64,000 bases of DNA from Gallionella sp. (GTDB taxonomy: Bacteria > Pseudomonadota > Gammaproteobacteria > Burkholderiales > Gallionellaceae). A program made the translations under genes and the position numbers. The notes under the pieces are model-generated. The model ran no database searches, was not told where the DNA came from, and was given only the letters and a program-made list of their open reading frames with translations. Of this stretch, positions 49,720 through 57,254 are shown piece after piece. The first letter of the stretch is position 1. Each line of letters opens with the position of its first letter. The stretch spans positions 1 to 64,000 of the forward strand of contig JAUXOL010000019.1 in assembly GCA_030682375.1 (NCBI GenBank), written 5' to 3'.

Positions 49720-50334
49720 TTACCTCCGATATTTGCGGATCAGACCAACCAGCACGCCGAATATCTCCAGCGAGCCCTGCGGGCGTATCACCGGATAGGC
49801 CTGGTTGGCGGGACGCAGCACGAATTGACCGCGTTCCTTGTCCAGCGTCTTCAGCGTGAACTCGTTGTCGACGATGGCCACGACGATGTCGCCGATGTTG
49901 GCATTCATGCGTTTTTCCACCACCGCGATATCGCCGTCATGGATGCCCGCGTCTATCATCGAATCGCCCTTGACCGGGATCAGCGTGGTCTTGGACGGTG
50001 TGTCGATCAGCATCTCGTCAATCACGAAATGCTCACCCTGGGTTGCGGCGACCATGACCGGCATGCCGGCCGGCACCGACGATTCCGCCAGCGGGCGGGC
50101 GAAGAACTGTTTCGTCGGTATCCACATCCCGTCCGGTGTGCGCTCCAGATAACCGGCTTTTTCGAGCCGGTCGAGGATGGCCTTGACCCAGGACTTGGAG
50201 GCGATGCCGAACACTTCGCACAGCGAGGCGTAGGAGGGGATGCTCTTCCAGTCGGCGTAATAGTCCTGCAGCCGGGAAAGATACTCGGCATCCCTGGGAT
50301 TGGATTCCGGTGTTGCATTATCGAAGTCGGTCAT
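49720..50334 (-). CDS. LexA-like SOS repressor (S24 family)
   Basis: About 204 residues. The N-terminal winged helix (about 12-70; IPSYASLCEVFGIASKSWVKAILDRLEKAGYLERT) is LexA-like but diverges from the E. coli type. The C-terminal domain has the Ala-Gly cleavage site in SSVPAGMPVM, catalytic Ser in VKGDSMIDAG and Lys in EFTLKTLDKE. RecA-stimulated autocleavage should relieve repression after DNA damage. ATG at 50334 is preferred (GGGTG five bases upstream) over 50346. The promoter carries an operator-like GAAC-N4-GTTC palindrome between its -35 and -10. This may be a second LexA paralogue rather than the global LexA. Confidence 0.85.
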   Translation of the reverse strand: MTDFDNATPESNPRDAEYLSRLQDYYADWKSIPSYASLCEVFGIASKSWVKAILDRLEKAGYLERTPDGMWIPTKQFFARPLAESSVPAGMPVMVAATQGEHFVIDEMLIDTPSKTTLIPVKGDSMIDAGIHDGDIAVVEKRMNANIGDIVVAIVDNEFTLKTLDKERGQFVLRPANQAYPVIRPQGSLEIFGVLVGLIRKYRR

Positions 50335-50347
50335 GATGACACCCATA

Positions 50348-50363
50348 CAGAACGAACGTGCTG
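50348..50363. promoter_or_regulatory. Second, imperfect LexA-like operator
   Basis: CAGAACGAACGTGCTG is an imperfect palindrome with GAAC-N4-GTGC (one mismatch to GAAC-N4-GTTC). It covers the expected transcription start of the lexA-like gene, 25 bp centre to centre from the perfect site. Confidence 0.5.
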
Positions 50364-50366
50364 CGC

Positions 50367-50395
50367 ATCGTAAAGAACGTACGTTCTGTTGTCAA
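50367..50395 (-). promoter_or_regulatory. Promoter of the lexA-umuD operon
   Basis: On the minus strand TTGACA (50390-50395), 17 bp spacer and TACGAT (50367-50372). The -35 is perfect. The operator palindrome fills the spacer. Confidence 0.8.
50374..50387. promoter_or_regulatory. Perfect GAAC-N4-GTTC palindrome (candidate LexA operator)
   Basis: AGAACGTACGTTCT is a perfect 14-bp palindrome lying between the -35 and -10 hexamers of the lexA-like gene, the classic site for steric repression. The GAAC-N4-GTTC pattern resembles the Gram-positive SOS box, not the CTGT-N8-ACAG box of E. coli. Confidence 0.7.
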
Positions 50396-50477
50396 TACTT
50401 GTATTCGAATTCGGGATGCATAGCTTCCGGATTACCTTATAAAGCCCGGATTGACGGGGATTTTGCCTGTTGCCGCG

Positions 50478-50486
50478 TGTTAGAAT
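50478..50486 (+). promoter_or_regulatory. Extended -10 promoter of zwf
   Basis: TGTTAGAAT fits the extended -10 pattern TGnTATAAT, 41 bp before the zwf start; no convincing -35 at 16-18 bp. Confidence 0.45.
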
Positions 50487-50527
50487 TCGCTCAGGCTGTC
50501 ATGCAATCAAACATCGAGGCGTATCGA

Positions 50528-52033
50528 ATGAAAACCATGGATCCCTGTACGTTGGCGATTTTCGGCGCAGGCGGCAATCTCAGTCGCCGCAAGCTGATAC
50601 CGGCGCTGTTCCGGCTGGAGGCGGCCAAACGCTTGCCCGAGCAGGCGGTGATCCTGGGTTGCGATATCGTTCCCCGAGAGCGCGAAGAATGGCAGGAGAC
50701 GGTTTCCGGCATATTGAAGGCGCTGTATCCGCAGGGCATAGATGAAACGGCGTTGCAACGTTTCCTCGGTCGGCTGCATTACTTCGCGCTTCCTCCAGGA
50801 GACGAGGGGGCTTACAAGCGCCTGCAGCAGCATCTGGAGTGTGATGGCGGTTTCCCGGCCAACATCGTGTACTACATGGCGGTGCGTCCTTCCGATTATC
50901 CCCATATCGTCGACAAACTCGGCGGCGTCGGACTGCTGAAACAGAAGAGCGGTTGGCGCCGCGTGGTAATCGAGAAGCCCTTCGGCTACGACCTGCTTTC
51001 CGCGCAGACGCTGCAGGCCGGGTTGTACCGCCATCTGGACGAGCCGCAGATCTACCGCATCGACCATTACCTCGGCAAGGGCACTGTGCAGAACATCATG
51101 GTGTTCCGCTTCGCGAACATGCTGCTGGAACCCTTGTGGAACAACCACTACATCGACCATGTGCAGATCACCCATTCCGAGACGCTGGGCGTCGAAGGAC
51201 GCGCCGATTACTACGAGGGCGCGGGCGCGTTGCGAGACATGATCCAGAGCCATCTGCTGCAACTGCTGGCGCTGGTGGCGATGGAGCCGCCGGTGTCGAT
51301 GTCGGCGGAGCATCTGCGCGACGAGAAAGTCAAGGTGCTGCGCGCGATACGACCGATCACCCAGAACTCGGTGCATGCCCATGCCTTCCGCGGCCAGTAC
51401 AGCAGCGGCACGATAGACGGACAGGCAGTTCCCGGTTATCTGGAAGAACCCGGCGTGGCGGAGGACAGCACCACCGAAACCTATGCGGCGCTGAAGCTGT
51501 TCATCGACAACTGGCGCTGGGCCGGCGTGCCGTTCTATGTCCGCACCGGCAAGCGCATGGCGGAGAACAGTTCGGCGGTCTGCATCCGGTTCAAGAACCC
51601 GCCGCAGGATCTGATGCGCCACACCCGACACGGCCCGCAGCAACCGAACTGGATCATGCTGGGCATCCAGCCCAACGATTGCCTGAAGATGGAGATGCAG
51701 GTGAAAGTGCCCGGCCTCGACCTGCATACCCGCACCATCAGTCTGGATGCGACCTATCGCAAGGGCGAGGAGGAAGATTACGACGCCTACGAGGGGCTGC
51801 TGCTGGACGTGATGCTGGGCGACCATTCGCTGTTCCTGCGCATCGACGAAGTGGAGGCGGCCTGGCGCGTGGTCGATCCCATCCTCAAGGTCTGGGCGAT
51901 GGAACGCGACTTCATCAACGGCTATCCGTCCGGCAGCTGGGGGCCGCGCGGCACCTATCGGATGTTCGATCGCGACGACCAGTTCTGGCGTCATTCGCTG
52001 AGCCTGGACGGTGCCAACCTGCAGGGCTATTGA
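50528..52033 (+). CDS. zwf: Glucose-6-phosphate 1-dehydrogenase
   Basis: This 501-residue enzyme oxidises glucose 6-phosphate to 6-phosphogluconolactone with NAD(P)+ reduction, the entry to the pentose phosphate pathway. The coenzyme loop reads FGAGGNLSRRKLIPALF (commonly GASGDL), the substrate/catalytic motif is RIDHYLGKG (consensus RIDHYLGKE), followed by FRFANMLLEPLWN. The catalytic His of HITHSETLG-type region is seen as VQITHSETLGVEGRADYYEGAGALRDM in pieces. The start at 50528 has GAGG eight bases upstream; an in-frame ATG at 50501 would add nine residues. It heads the zwf-glk-pgl-gnd cluster. Confidence 0.94.
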   Translation: MKTMDPCTLAIFGAGGNLSRRKLIPALFRLEAAKRLPEQAVILGCDIVPREREEWQETVSGILKALYPQGIDETALQRFLGRLHYFALPPGDEGAYKRLQQHLECDGGFPANIVYYMAVRPSDYPHIVDKLGGVGLLKQKSGWRRVVIEKPFGYDLLSAQTLQAGLYRHLDEPQIYRIDHYLGKGTVQNIMVFRFANMLLEPLWNNHYIDHVQITHSETLGVEGRADYYEGAGALRDMIQSHLLQLLALVAMEPPVSMSAEHLRDEKVKVLRAIRPITQNSVHAHAFRGQYSSGTIDGQAVPGYLEEPGVAEDSTTETYAALKLFIDNWRWAGVPFYVRTGKRMAENSSAVCIRFKNPPQDLMRHTRHGPQQPNWIMLGIQPNDCLKMEMQVKVPGLDLHTRTISLDATYRKGEEEDYDAYEGLLLDVMLGDHSLFLRIDEVEAAWRVVDPILKVWAMERDFINGYPSGSWGPRGTYRMFDRDDQFWRHSLSLDGANLQGY

Positions 52034-52048
52034 TCATGGGGAAATTCG

Positions 52049-52142
52049 AGCCTGTAGCAGGTAGCGGGTGGCGGGTAGCACTGCCGCTGCATTACGCGCG
52101 CTCTGTTTTAGCTACGAGCTACAAGCTACAGGCTACCAGCTC
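52049..52142. repeat. Inverted pair of heptamer repeat arrays between zwf and glk
   Basis: The left arm (52054-52079) repeats GTAGCNN with a 7-bp period (GTAGCAG, GTAGCGG, GTGGCGG, GTAGC). The right arm (52111-52142) repeats GCTACNN in the opposite sense (GCTACGA, GCTACAA, GCTACAG, GCTACCA). AGCCTGTAGC and GCTACAGGCT pair perfectly over 10 bp, so the mRNA can fold into a long register-shifting hairpin. Confidence 0.65.
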
Positions 52143-53129
52143 ATGAAATTACTGGCAGGCGACATCGGCGGAACCAAGACTCGTCTCGCGCTGGTCGAGG
52201 TTGTCGGCTCGCGGGTGGGCATCGTGCACGAAGCCAGCTATGCCAGCCGCGATTACGCGACTTTCGAGGCGTTGCTGGGGGATTTTCTCGCAACCGTCGA
52301 GTCGCCCTCGCATGCTGCCTTCGGTATTGCGGGGCCGGTACAGGGCAGGAAGGTGCAGACCACCAACCTGCCTTGGTTGATCGATGCCGACGCGCTGAAG
52401 GCGCGCTTCGGTTTTGACTGCACACTGCTCAACGACCTGGAAGCGACCGCCGCCGGGATACCCGCGCTGAATGAGTCTGACCTGCTGACGCTGCAAGAAG
52501 GCACGGCGGATGCCTGCGGCAACGCCGCTGTGATCGCCGCCGGAACTGGCTTGGGCGAGGCCGGGTTGTACTGGGACGGGCGTCGCCACCAGCCGTTCGC
52601 GACCGAAGGCGGCCATGCCTCTTTCTGTCCGGCGGACGAATTGGAGATGACCTTCTTTTTCTACCTGCAGCAGCAGTTCGGCCATGTGAGCTGGGAGCGC
52701 GTCGTGTCCGGCATGGGGCTGCTGAGCCTGTACCACTTCCTGTGCATGTACCGTCATGCGGAGGTGCCGCAATGGCTGATGGACGAGATGCAGAACGGCG
52801 ATGCCGCGGCGGCGATTTCCAATGCTGCACTGGCCGGCAAGGACGCGCTCTGCGTCGAGACGCTGCAGCGTTTCGTGCGCCTGTACGGCGCGGAAGCCGG
52901 CAACCTCGCGCTCAAGACCATGAGCCGCGGCGGCCTGTATCTGGGCGGCGGCATCGCGCCCAAGATATTGCCGCTGCTGAGCGACGGTGCATTCATCGAG
53001 GCCTTTTTGAACAAGGGGCGCATGAGCTCCTTGCTGGAGGCGATGCCGGTGCGCGTGATCCTGAACGATCGCGCGGCCTTGCTGGGCGCTGCATTGCGCG
53101 CCGAACGACTGGCAAGGGAGGGCGTGTGA
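52143..53129 (+). CDS. glk: Glucokinase
   Basis: This 328-residue ATP-dependent hexokinase-fold enzyme phosphorylates glucose to glucose 6-phosphate, feeding the zwf product line. Phosphate-binding loop LAGDIGGTKTRLAL is at the N terminus; FGIAGPVQG, TNLPWLIDAD, the sugar-binding NDLEATAAGI, GTGLGEAGL and EGGHASFCP follow. This is the E. coli Glk branch, not ROK. The start uses the ATG immediately after the heptamer repeat hairpin; no good Shine-Dalgarno is visible there. The stop overlaps the pgl start by four bases (GTGA). Confidence 0.94.
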   Translation: MKLLAGDIGGTKTRLALVEVVGSRVGIVHEASYASRDYATFEALLGDFLATVESPSHAAFGIAGPVQGRKVQTTNLPWLIDADALKARFGFDCTLLNDLEATAAGIPALNESDLLTLQEGTADACGNAAVIAAGTGLGEAGLYWDGRRHQPFATEGGHASFCPADELEMTFFFYLQQQFGHVSWERVVSGMGLLSLYHFLCMYRHAEVPQWLMDEMQNGDAAAAISNAALAGKDALCVETLQRFVRLYGAEAGNLALKTMSRGGLYLGGGIAPKILPLLSDGAFIEAFLNKGRMSSLLEAMPVRVILNDRAALLGAALRAERLAREGV

Positions 53130-53788
53130 AACGCCTCGTCTTCGACGATATCGACAGCCTGAGCAGCGCAGCTGCCAAGCGCATCGCGGAACTGGCCGCC
53201 GAGGCCATCGCCGCGCGCGGGGTGTTCCGCATCGCGCTGGCCGGTGGCGAGACGCCGCGTCGCTGCTACGAGCAACTGCGTTTGTTGCCGTTGGACTGGA
53301 CGCGGGTGCAGGTCTATTTCGGCGACGAGCGCTGCCTGCCCATCGGCGATGCGCAACGCAACGACAGCATGGCGCGCGAGACGCTGCTGGATCGCGTCGC
53401 GATCCCTCCTGCCAATGTGCACGGCATCCCCGCCGAACTCGGCGCGACCGCCGCCGCAACGAATTATGCGGCGATGCTGGGTAGCGTACCGCTCGATCTC
53501 GCGCTGCTGGGCATGGGCGAAGATGGCCATACCGCCAGCCTGTTTCCGGGCAATCCGGCAACCGCCAGTCGCGACGCCGTCGTTGCGGTATTCGGTGCAC
53601 CCAAACCCCCGCCGGAACGTGTTTCGCTGGGCATGGCTACGCTGAATGCCTCGCGTCACAAGCTTTTTCTGGTTGCGGGCGCAGGCAAGCGCGCGGCGCT
53701 GGAACGGATAGGACAAGGCGAGCCGCTGCCCGCCGCTGGAGTGGCGGATGCGGAGTGGTATCTGGACCGCGCGGCGCAAACGAATTGA
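53126..53788 (+). CDS. pgl: 6-phosphogluconolactonase
   Basis: This 220-residue enzyme of the NagB/PGL fold hydrolyses 6-phosphogluconolactone. Motifs are ALAGGETPRRCYEQL, YFGDERCLPIGDAQRND and LLGMGEDGHTASLFPG. It starts at GTG overlapping the glk stop (GTGA), with GGGAGGG upstream; the frame is open upstream only as an artefact. The gene order zwf-glk-pgl-gnd covers glucose to ribulose 5-phosphate in one run. Confidence 0.94.
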   Translation: MKRLVFDDIDSLSSAAAKRIAELAAEAIAARGVFRIALAGGETPRRCYEQLRLLPLDWTRVQVYFGDERCLPIGDAQRNDSMARETLLDRVAIPPANVHGIPAELGATAAATNYAAMLGSVPLDLALLGMGEDGHTASLFPGNPATASRDAVVAVFGAPKPPPERVSLGMATLNASRHKLFLVAGAGKRAALERIGQGEPLPAAGVADAEWYLDRAAQTN

Positions 53789-53812
53789 ATTAACTACGAA
53801 CCGGAGGTTGTG

Positions 53813-54826
53813 ATGCAAATCGGAATGATAGGGTTGGGACGCATGGGCGCGAACATGGTGCGCCGTTTGCAGCTCGCCGGACACCAGTGTGTGGTCTTCG
53901 ACCGCAACCAGGATGCGGTGCAGGCGCTGGCGAAGGAGGGTGCTACGCCAGCGGCCAGCCTGCAGGACTTCGTCGCCAAACTGGAAACCCCGCGTGCAGT
54001 GTGGCTGATGTTGCCGGCCGCGATTGTCGACGGCAGTATCGCCGAACTGGAGCCGTTGCTGGCTGCCGACGATATCCTGATCGACGGCGGCAACTCCTAC
54101 TACAAGGACGACATCATTCGCGCCAAACGCCTCGCGGCGAAGTCCATCCGCTATGTCGACGTCGGTGTCAGCGGCGGCGTGTGGGGGCTGGAGCGCGGCT
54201 ATTGCCTGATGATAGGCGGCGAACAAGCCGCCGTCGCTCGTCTGCAGCCGATCTTTGCGGCGCTGGCACCCGGCGTCGATACCGCGTTGCGCACTGAAGG
54301 ACGCAGCGGTACGCCGAACACCGCCGAGCAGGGCTATCTGCATTGCGGCGCGCCGGGCGCCGGTCACTTCGTCAAGATGGTGCACAACGGCATCGAGTAC
54401 GGCCTGATGGCAGCCTATGCCGAGGGCTTCAACCTGTTGCGTCACGCCAACGTCGGCGATGTCGCGGCGCAACATGCGGACGCCGAGACCACGCCGTTGC
54501 GCGAGCCGGAGACATTCCGCTACGACATCGACGTCGCCGAGGTCGCCGAACTGTGGCGGCGCGGCAGCGTCGTCGGCTCCTGGCTGCTGGACCTGACTGC
54601 GCATGCGCTGCAGGCCGATCCCGATCTGCAAAATTTCGGCGGCAGGGTGTCGGATTCCGGCGAAGGGCGCTGGACCAGCATTGCCGCAATCGAGTCCGGC
54701 ACGCCCGCGCCGGTGCTGACGGCTGCGCTGTTCAACCGTTTCTCTTCGCGCGGCGAGGGCGACTACGGCGACAAGCTGTTGTCTGCGCTGCGCTCCGAAT
54801 TCGGCGGGCATGCCGAGAAGCGCTGA
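53813..54826 (+). CDS. gnd: 6-phosphogluconate dehydrogenase (short, probably NAD-dependent form)
   Basis: This 337-residue enzyme decarboxylates 6-phosphogluconate to ribulose 5-phosphate. Dinucleotide loop MIGLGRMGANMVRRL, substrate motifs DGGNSYYKDD, GVSGGVWGLERGYCLMIGG and catalytic GAGHFVKMVHNGIEYG are present. Length is that of the short Gnd/YqeC branch (about 300-340) rather than the 470-residue NADP enzyme, so NAD+ preference is likely. The residue after the second strand is Asp (VVFDRNQ), which favours NAD over NADP. GGAGG five bases upstream fixes ATG 53813. Confidence 0.93.
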   Translation: MQIGMIGLGRMGANMVRRLQLAGHQCVVFDRNQDAVQALAKEGATPAASLQDFVAKLETPRAVWLMLPAAIVDGSIAELEPLLAADDILIDGGNSYYKDDIIRAKRLAAKSIRYVDVGVSGGVWGLERGYCLMIGGEQAAVARLQPIFAALAPGVDTALRTEGRSGTPNTAEQGYLHCGAPGAGHFVKMVHNGIEYGLMAAYAEGFNLLRHANVGDVAAQHADAETTPLREPETFRYDIDVAEVAELWRRGSVVGSWLLDLTAHALQADPDLQNFGGRVSDSGEGRWTSIAAIESGTPAPVLTAALFNRFSSRGEGDYGDKLLSALRSEFGGHAEKR

Positions 54827-54894
54827 ACACTGTGAGGAACTATAATCTCGCGCGTTTCAGCTATCGTCCTTAATTTTGAGAATAAGAAATAATC

Positions 54895-56349
54895 ATGTCT
54901 GAACTGAAAGTCCTGTTTGCGACTTCCGAAATGGCACCGCTGATCAAGACCGGCGGCCTCGCCGATGTCAGCGGCGCGTTGCCCGCGGCTTTGCGCGCGC
55001 TCGGCGTCGATGTGCGCGTGCTGCTGCCGGGCTATACCCCGGTGCTCGCACAGATGTCGCAGCACGAGGTCGTCGCTACCTTCGATGACTTGCCCGGTTT
55101 TCCGCCCGCTCGTCTGCTGGTCGGCGATACCGCCACCGACGTGCCGTTGCTGGTGCTGGATTGCCCCGAGCTTTACCAGCGCGCCGGCGGCCCATACCAG
55201 GATACCGGCGGTCACGACTGGGCCGATAACGCGCGGCGTTTCGCGCTGCTGTCGCGCGTCGCCGCAATCCTCGCCAGCGGTGAATCGCCGCTGCCGTGGC
55301 GGGTGGACATCCTGCACTGCAACGACTGGCAGACCGGCTTGGCACCTGCCCACCTGAACCTCTGGCACAGCGGGACGCCCAGCGTGATGACCATACACAA
55401 CATGGCGTTTCAGGGCGTGTTCTCGGCGCACACGCTTGAGGATCTGCATCTGCCGCCGTCCAGTTTCGGCATCGACGGCGTCGAGTATTACGGCAATCTG
55501 TCGTTCCTCAAGGCCGGGCTGTATTACGCCGACCATATCACTACGGTCAGCCCGAACTATGCGAACGAGATCCAGTACGAAGCGCTCGGTTTCGGTTTGC
55601 AGGGGCTGTTGACGCAGCGGAGCGAAGATCTCACTGGCATCCTCAACGGCATCGATACCGAGGAATGGAACCCGGCCGATGACGACTATCTCGCCAAGAC
55701 CTACAGCACCGCGCGCATGACCGGCAAGGCCGCGAACAAGCAGGCGCTGCAGCAACGCATGGGCTTGTCCGTCGATGCGGATGTGCCGCTGTTAGGCGTG
55801 ATTAGCCGCTTTACCTACCAGAAGGGGCTGGACCTGCTGCTGGAGATCGCGCCGCGCTTAGTCGAATTGCCGGTGCAACTGGTCATGCTAGGCTCCGGCG
55901 AGGCGGGGATGCAGGACGCCGCGCGCGCGCTGGCCGTCCGCTATCCGGGCAGGATTGCCGCGCACATCGGCTACAGCGAAGCGCTCTCGCACCAGATCGA
56001 GGCCGGAGCGGACATGTTCGTGATGCCGTCGCGCTTCGAGCCCTGTGGCCTGAACCAGCTCTATAGCCAGCGCTACGGCACGCCGCCCATCGTCCACGCC
56101 ACCGGCGGCCTGGCCGATTCGGTGACCGACTGTACAGCGGAGACACTCAAGGACGGCAGCGCCAGCGGCTTCGTGTTCAGCGGCATGACCGCCGATAATC
56201 TGTATGCGACCATCCTGCGTGCGGTCGGTGTCTACCGCGACGAGAAGCAATGGAAGGCGTTGCGCAAGAACTGCATGGGCAAGGACTTCAGCTGGCAGCG
56301 TAGCGCAGAGGCTTACATCGATGTCTACCGCAAGGTGTTGGAGCGATGA
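54895..56349 (+). CDS. glgA: Glycogen synthase (ADP-glucose)
   Basis: This 484-residue GT5 glycosyltransferase extends alpha-1,4-glucan from ADP-glucose. The ADP-glucose loop KTGGLADVSGALP is at residues 20-32, with IHNMAFQG, TVSPNYANEI, GILNGIDTEEWNP, RFTYQKGLDLL and the C-terminal MPSRFEPCGLNQLYSQRYGTPP. TATAAT at 54841 may be its -10, giving it a promoter separate from gnd. Placed directly after the pentose phosphate genes, it links glucose 6-phosphate supply to carbon storage. Confidence 0.96.
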   Translation: MSELKVLFATSEMAPLIKTGGLADVSGALPAALRALGVDVRVLLPGYTPVLAQMSQHEVVATFDDLPGFPPARLLVGDTATDVPLLVLDCPELYQRAGGPYQDTGGHDWADNARRFALLSRVAAILASGESPLPWRVDILHCNDWQTGLAPAHLNLWHSGTPSVMTIHNMAFQGVFSAHTLEDLHLPPSSFGIDGVEYYGNLSFLKAGLYYADHITTVSPNYANEIQYEALGFGLQGLLTQRSEDLTGILNGIDTEEWNPADDDYLAKTYSTARMTGKAANKQALQQRMGLSVDADVPLLGVISRFTYQKGLDLLLEIAPRLVELPVQLVMLGSGEAGMQDAARALAVRYPGRIAAHIGYSEALSHQIEAGADMFVMPSRFEPCGLNQLYSQRYGTPPIVHATGGLADSVTDCTAETLKDGSASGFVFSGMTADNLYATILRAVGVYRDEKQWKALRKNCMGKDFSWQRSAEAYIDVYRKVLER

Positions 56350-56406
56350 AGTGTGTCGTCATCGCTGACATGAAATTTTATTTCGATAAATAACAATAAG
56401 TTGGAT

Positions 56407-57210
56407 ATGACTGCTGAAAATCTGGTTGAAGTCAGCGACCTCCATTTTTCTTATGGCCCGCACCAAGTGCTCAAGGGTATCAATCTCACGATCCCGCGCG
56501 GCAAGATCGTCGCGATCCTGGGCACCAGCGGCTGCGGCAAGACCACGCTGCTGCGCCATTTCGGTGGCCAGTTGCGGCCCTCGCGCGGCAGCGTGAAGGT
56601 GATGGGGCAGGTCGTCCACGAGCTCGACAGCGAGGCACTTTATGCGCTGCGCCGCGAGATGGGCATGATGTTCCAGGTCAGCGGCCTGTTCACCGATATG
56701 TCGGTGTACGACAATCTGGCTTTCCCGATGCGCGAGCACACCGACCTGTCGGAAGAGACGATACGCGACATGGTGCTGATGAAGCTGCATGCCGTGGGGT
56801 TGCGCAACGCACGCGATCTGATGCCGGGCGAACTGTCGGGCGGCATGGCGCGACGCGTGGCACTGGCGCGGGCTATCGCGCTCGACCCGGCGCTGATCAT
56901 CTACGATGAACCCTTTGCCGGGCTAGATCCTATCTCGCTCAACACCATCGCGAACCTGATCCGGCGGCTGAACGACGCGCTGGGCGTGACTTCGGTGGTG
57001 GTCACCTACGACTTGTCGGAATCGCTGAAGATCGTCGATTACGTCTATTTCATCCACAACGGCGTGGTCGTTGCGGAAGGCGAGGCATCTGAGATCTACG
57101 AATCGCAAGATCCGTTCGTCCGCCAGTTCGTCCATGCACAGCCGGACGGCCCCGTTGCGTTCCAATATCCCTGCGCGCCCTATGCGGAGGATTTGAGCAT
57201 CAAGGCCTGA
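56407..57210 (+). CDS. MlaF-type ABC transporter ATPase (orphan)
   Basis: This 267-residue ATPase has Walker A LGTSGCGKTTLLRH, Q loop FQVSGLFTDMSVYDNLAFP, signature LSGGMARRVALARA and Walker B LIIYDEPFAGLDPIS. The GLFTDM, ELSGGM and DLSESLKIVDYV features are those of MlaF, ATPase of the phospholipid/lipid-asymmetry importer MlaFEDB. No mlaE, D, C or B accompanies it here; the neighbours are glgA and a sugar porin. Either it serves a transporter encoded elsewhere or it has been recruited locally. ATG 56407 is preferred over TTG 56401. Confidence 0.85.
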   Translation: MTAENLVEVSDLHFSYGPHQVLKGINLTIPRGKIVAILGTSGCGKTTLLRHFGGQLRPSRGSVKVMGQVVHELDSEALYALRREMGMMFQVSGLFTDMSVYDNLAFPMREHTDLSEETIRDMVLMKLHAVGLRNARDLMPGELSGGMARRVALARAIALDPALIIYDEPFAGLDPISLNTIANLIRRLNDALGVTSVVVTYDLSESLKIVDYVYFIHNGVVVAEGEASEIYESQDPFVRQFVHAQPDGPVAFQYPCAPYAEDLSIKA

Positions 57211-57254
57211 CCGATGGTTTCATGGCAGGCGATTTTCAGGTCAGGAGAGAGAAA

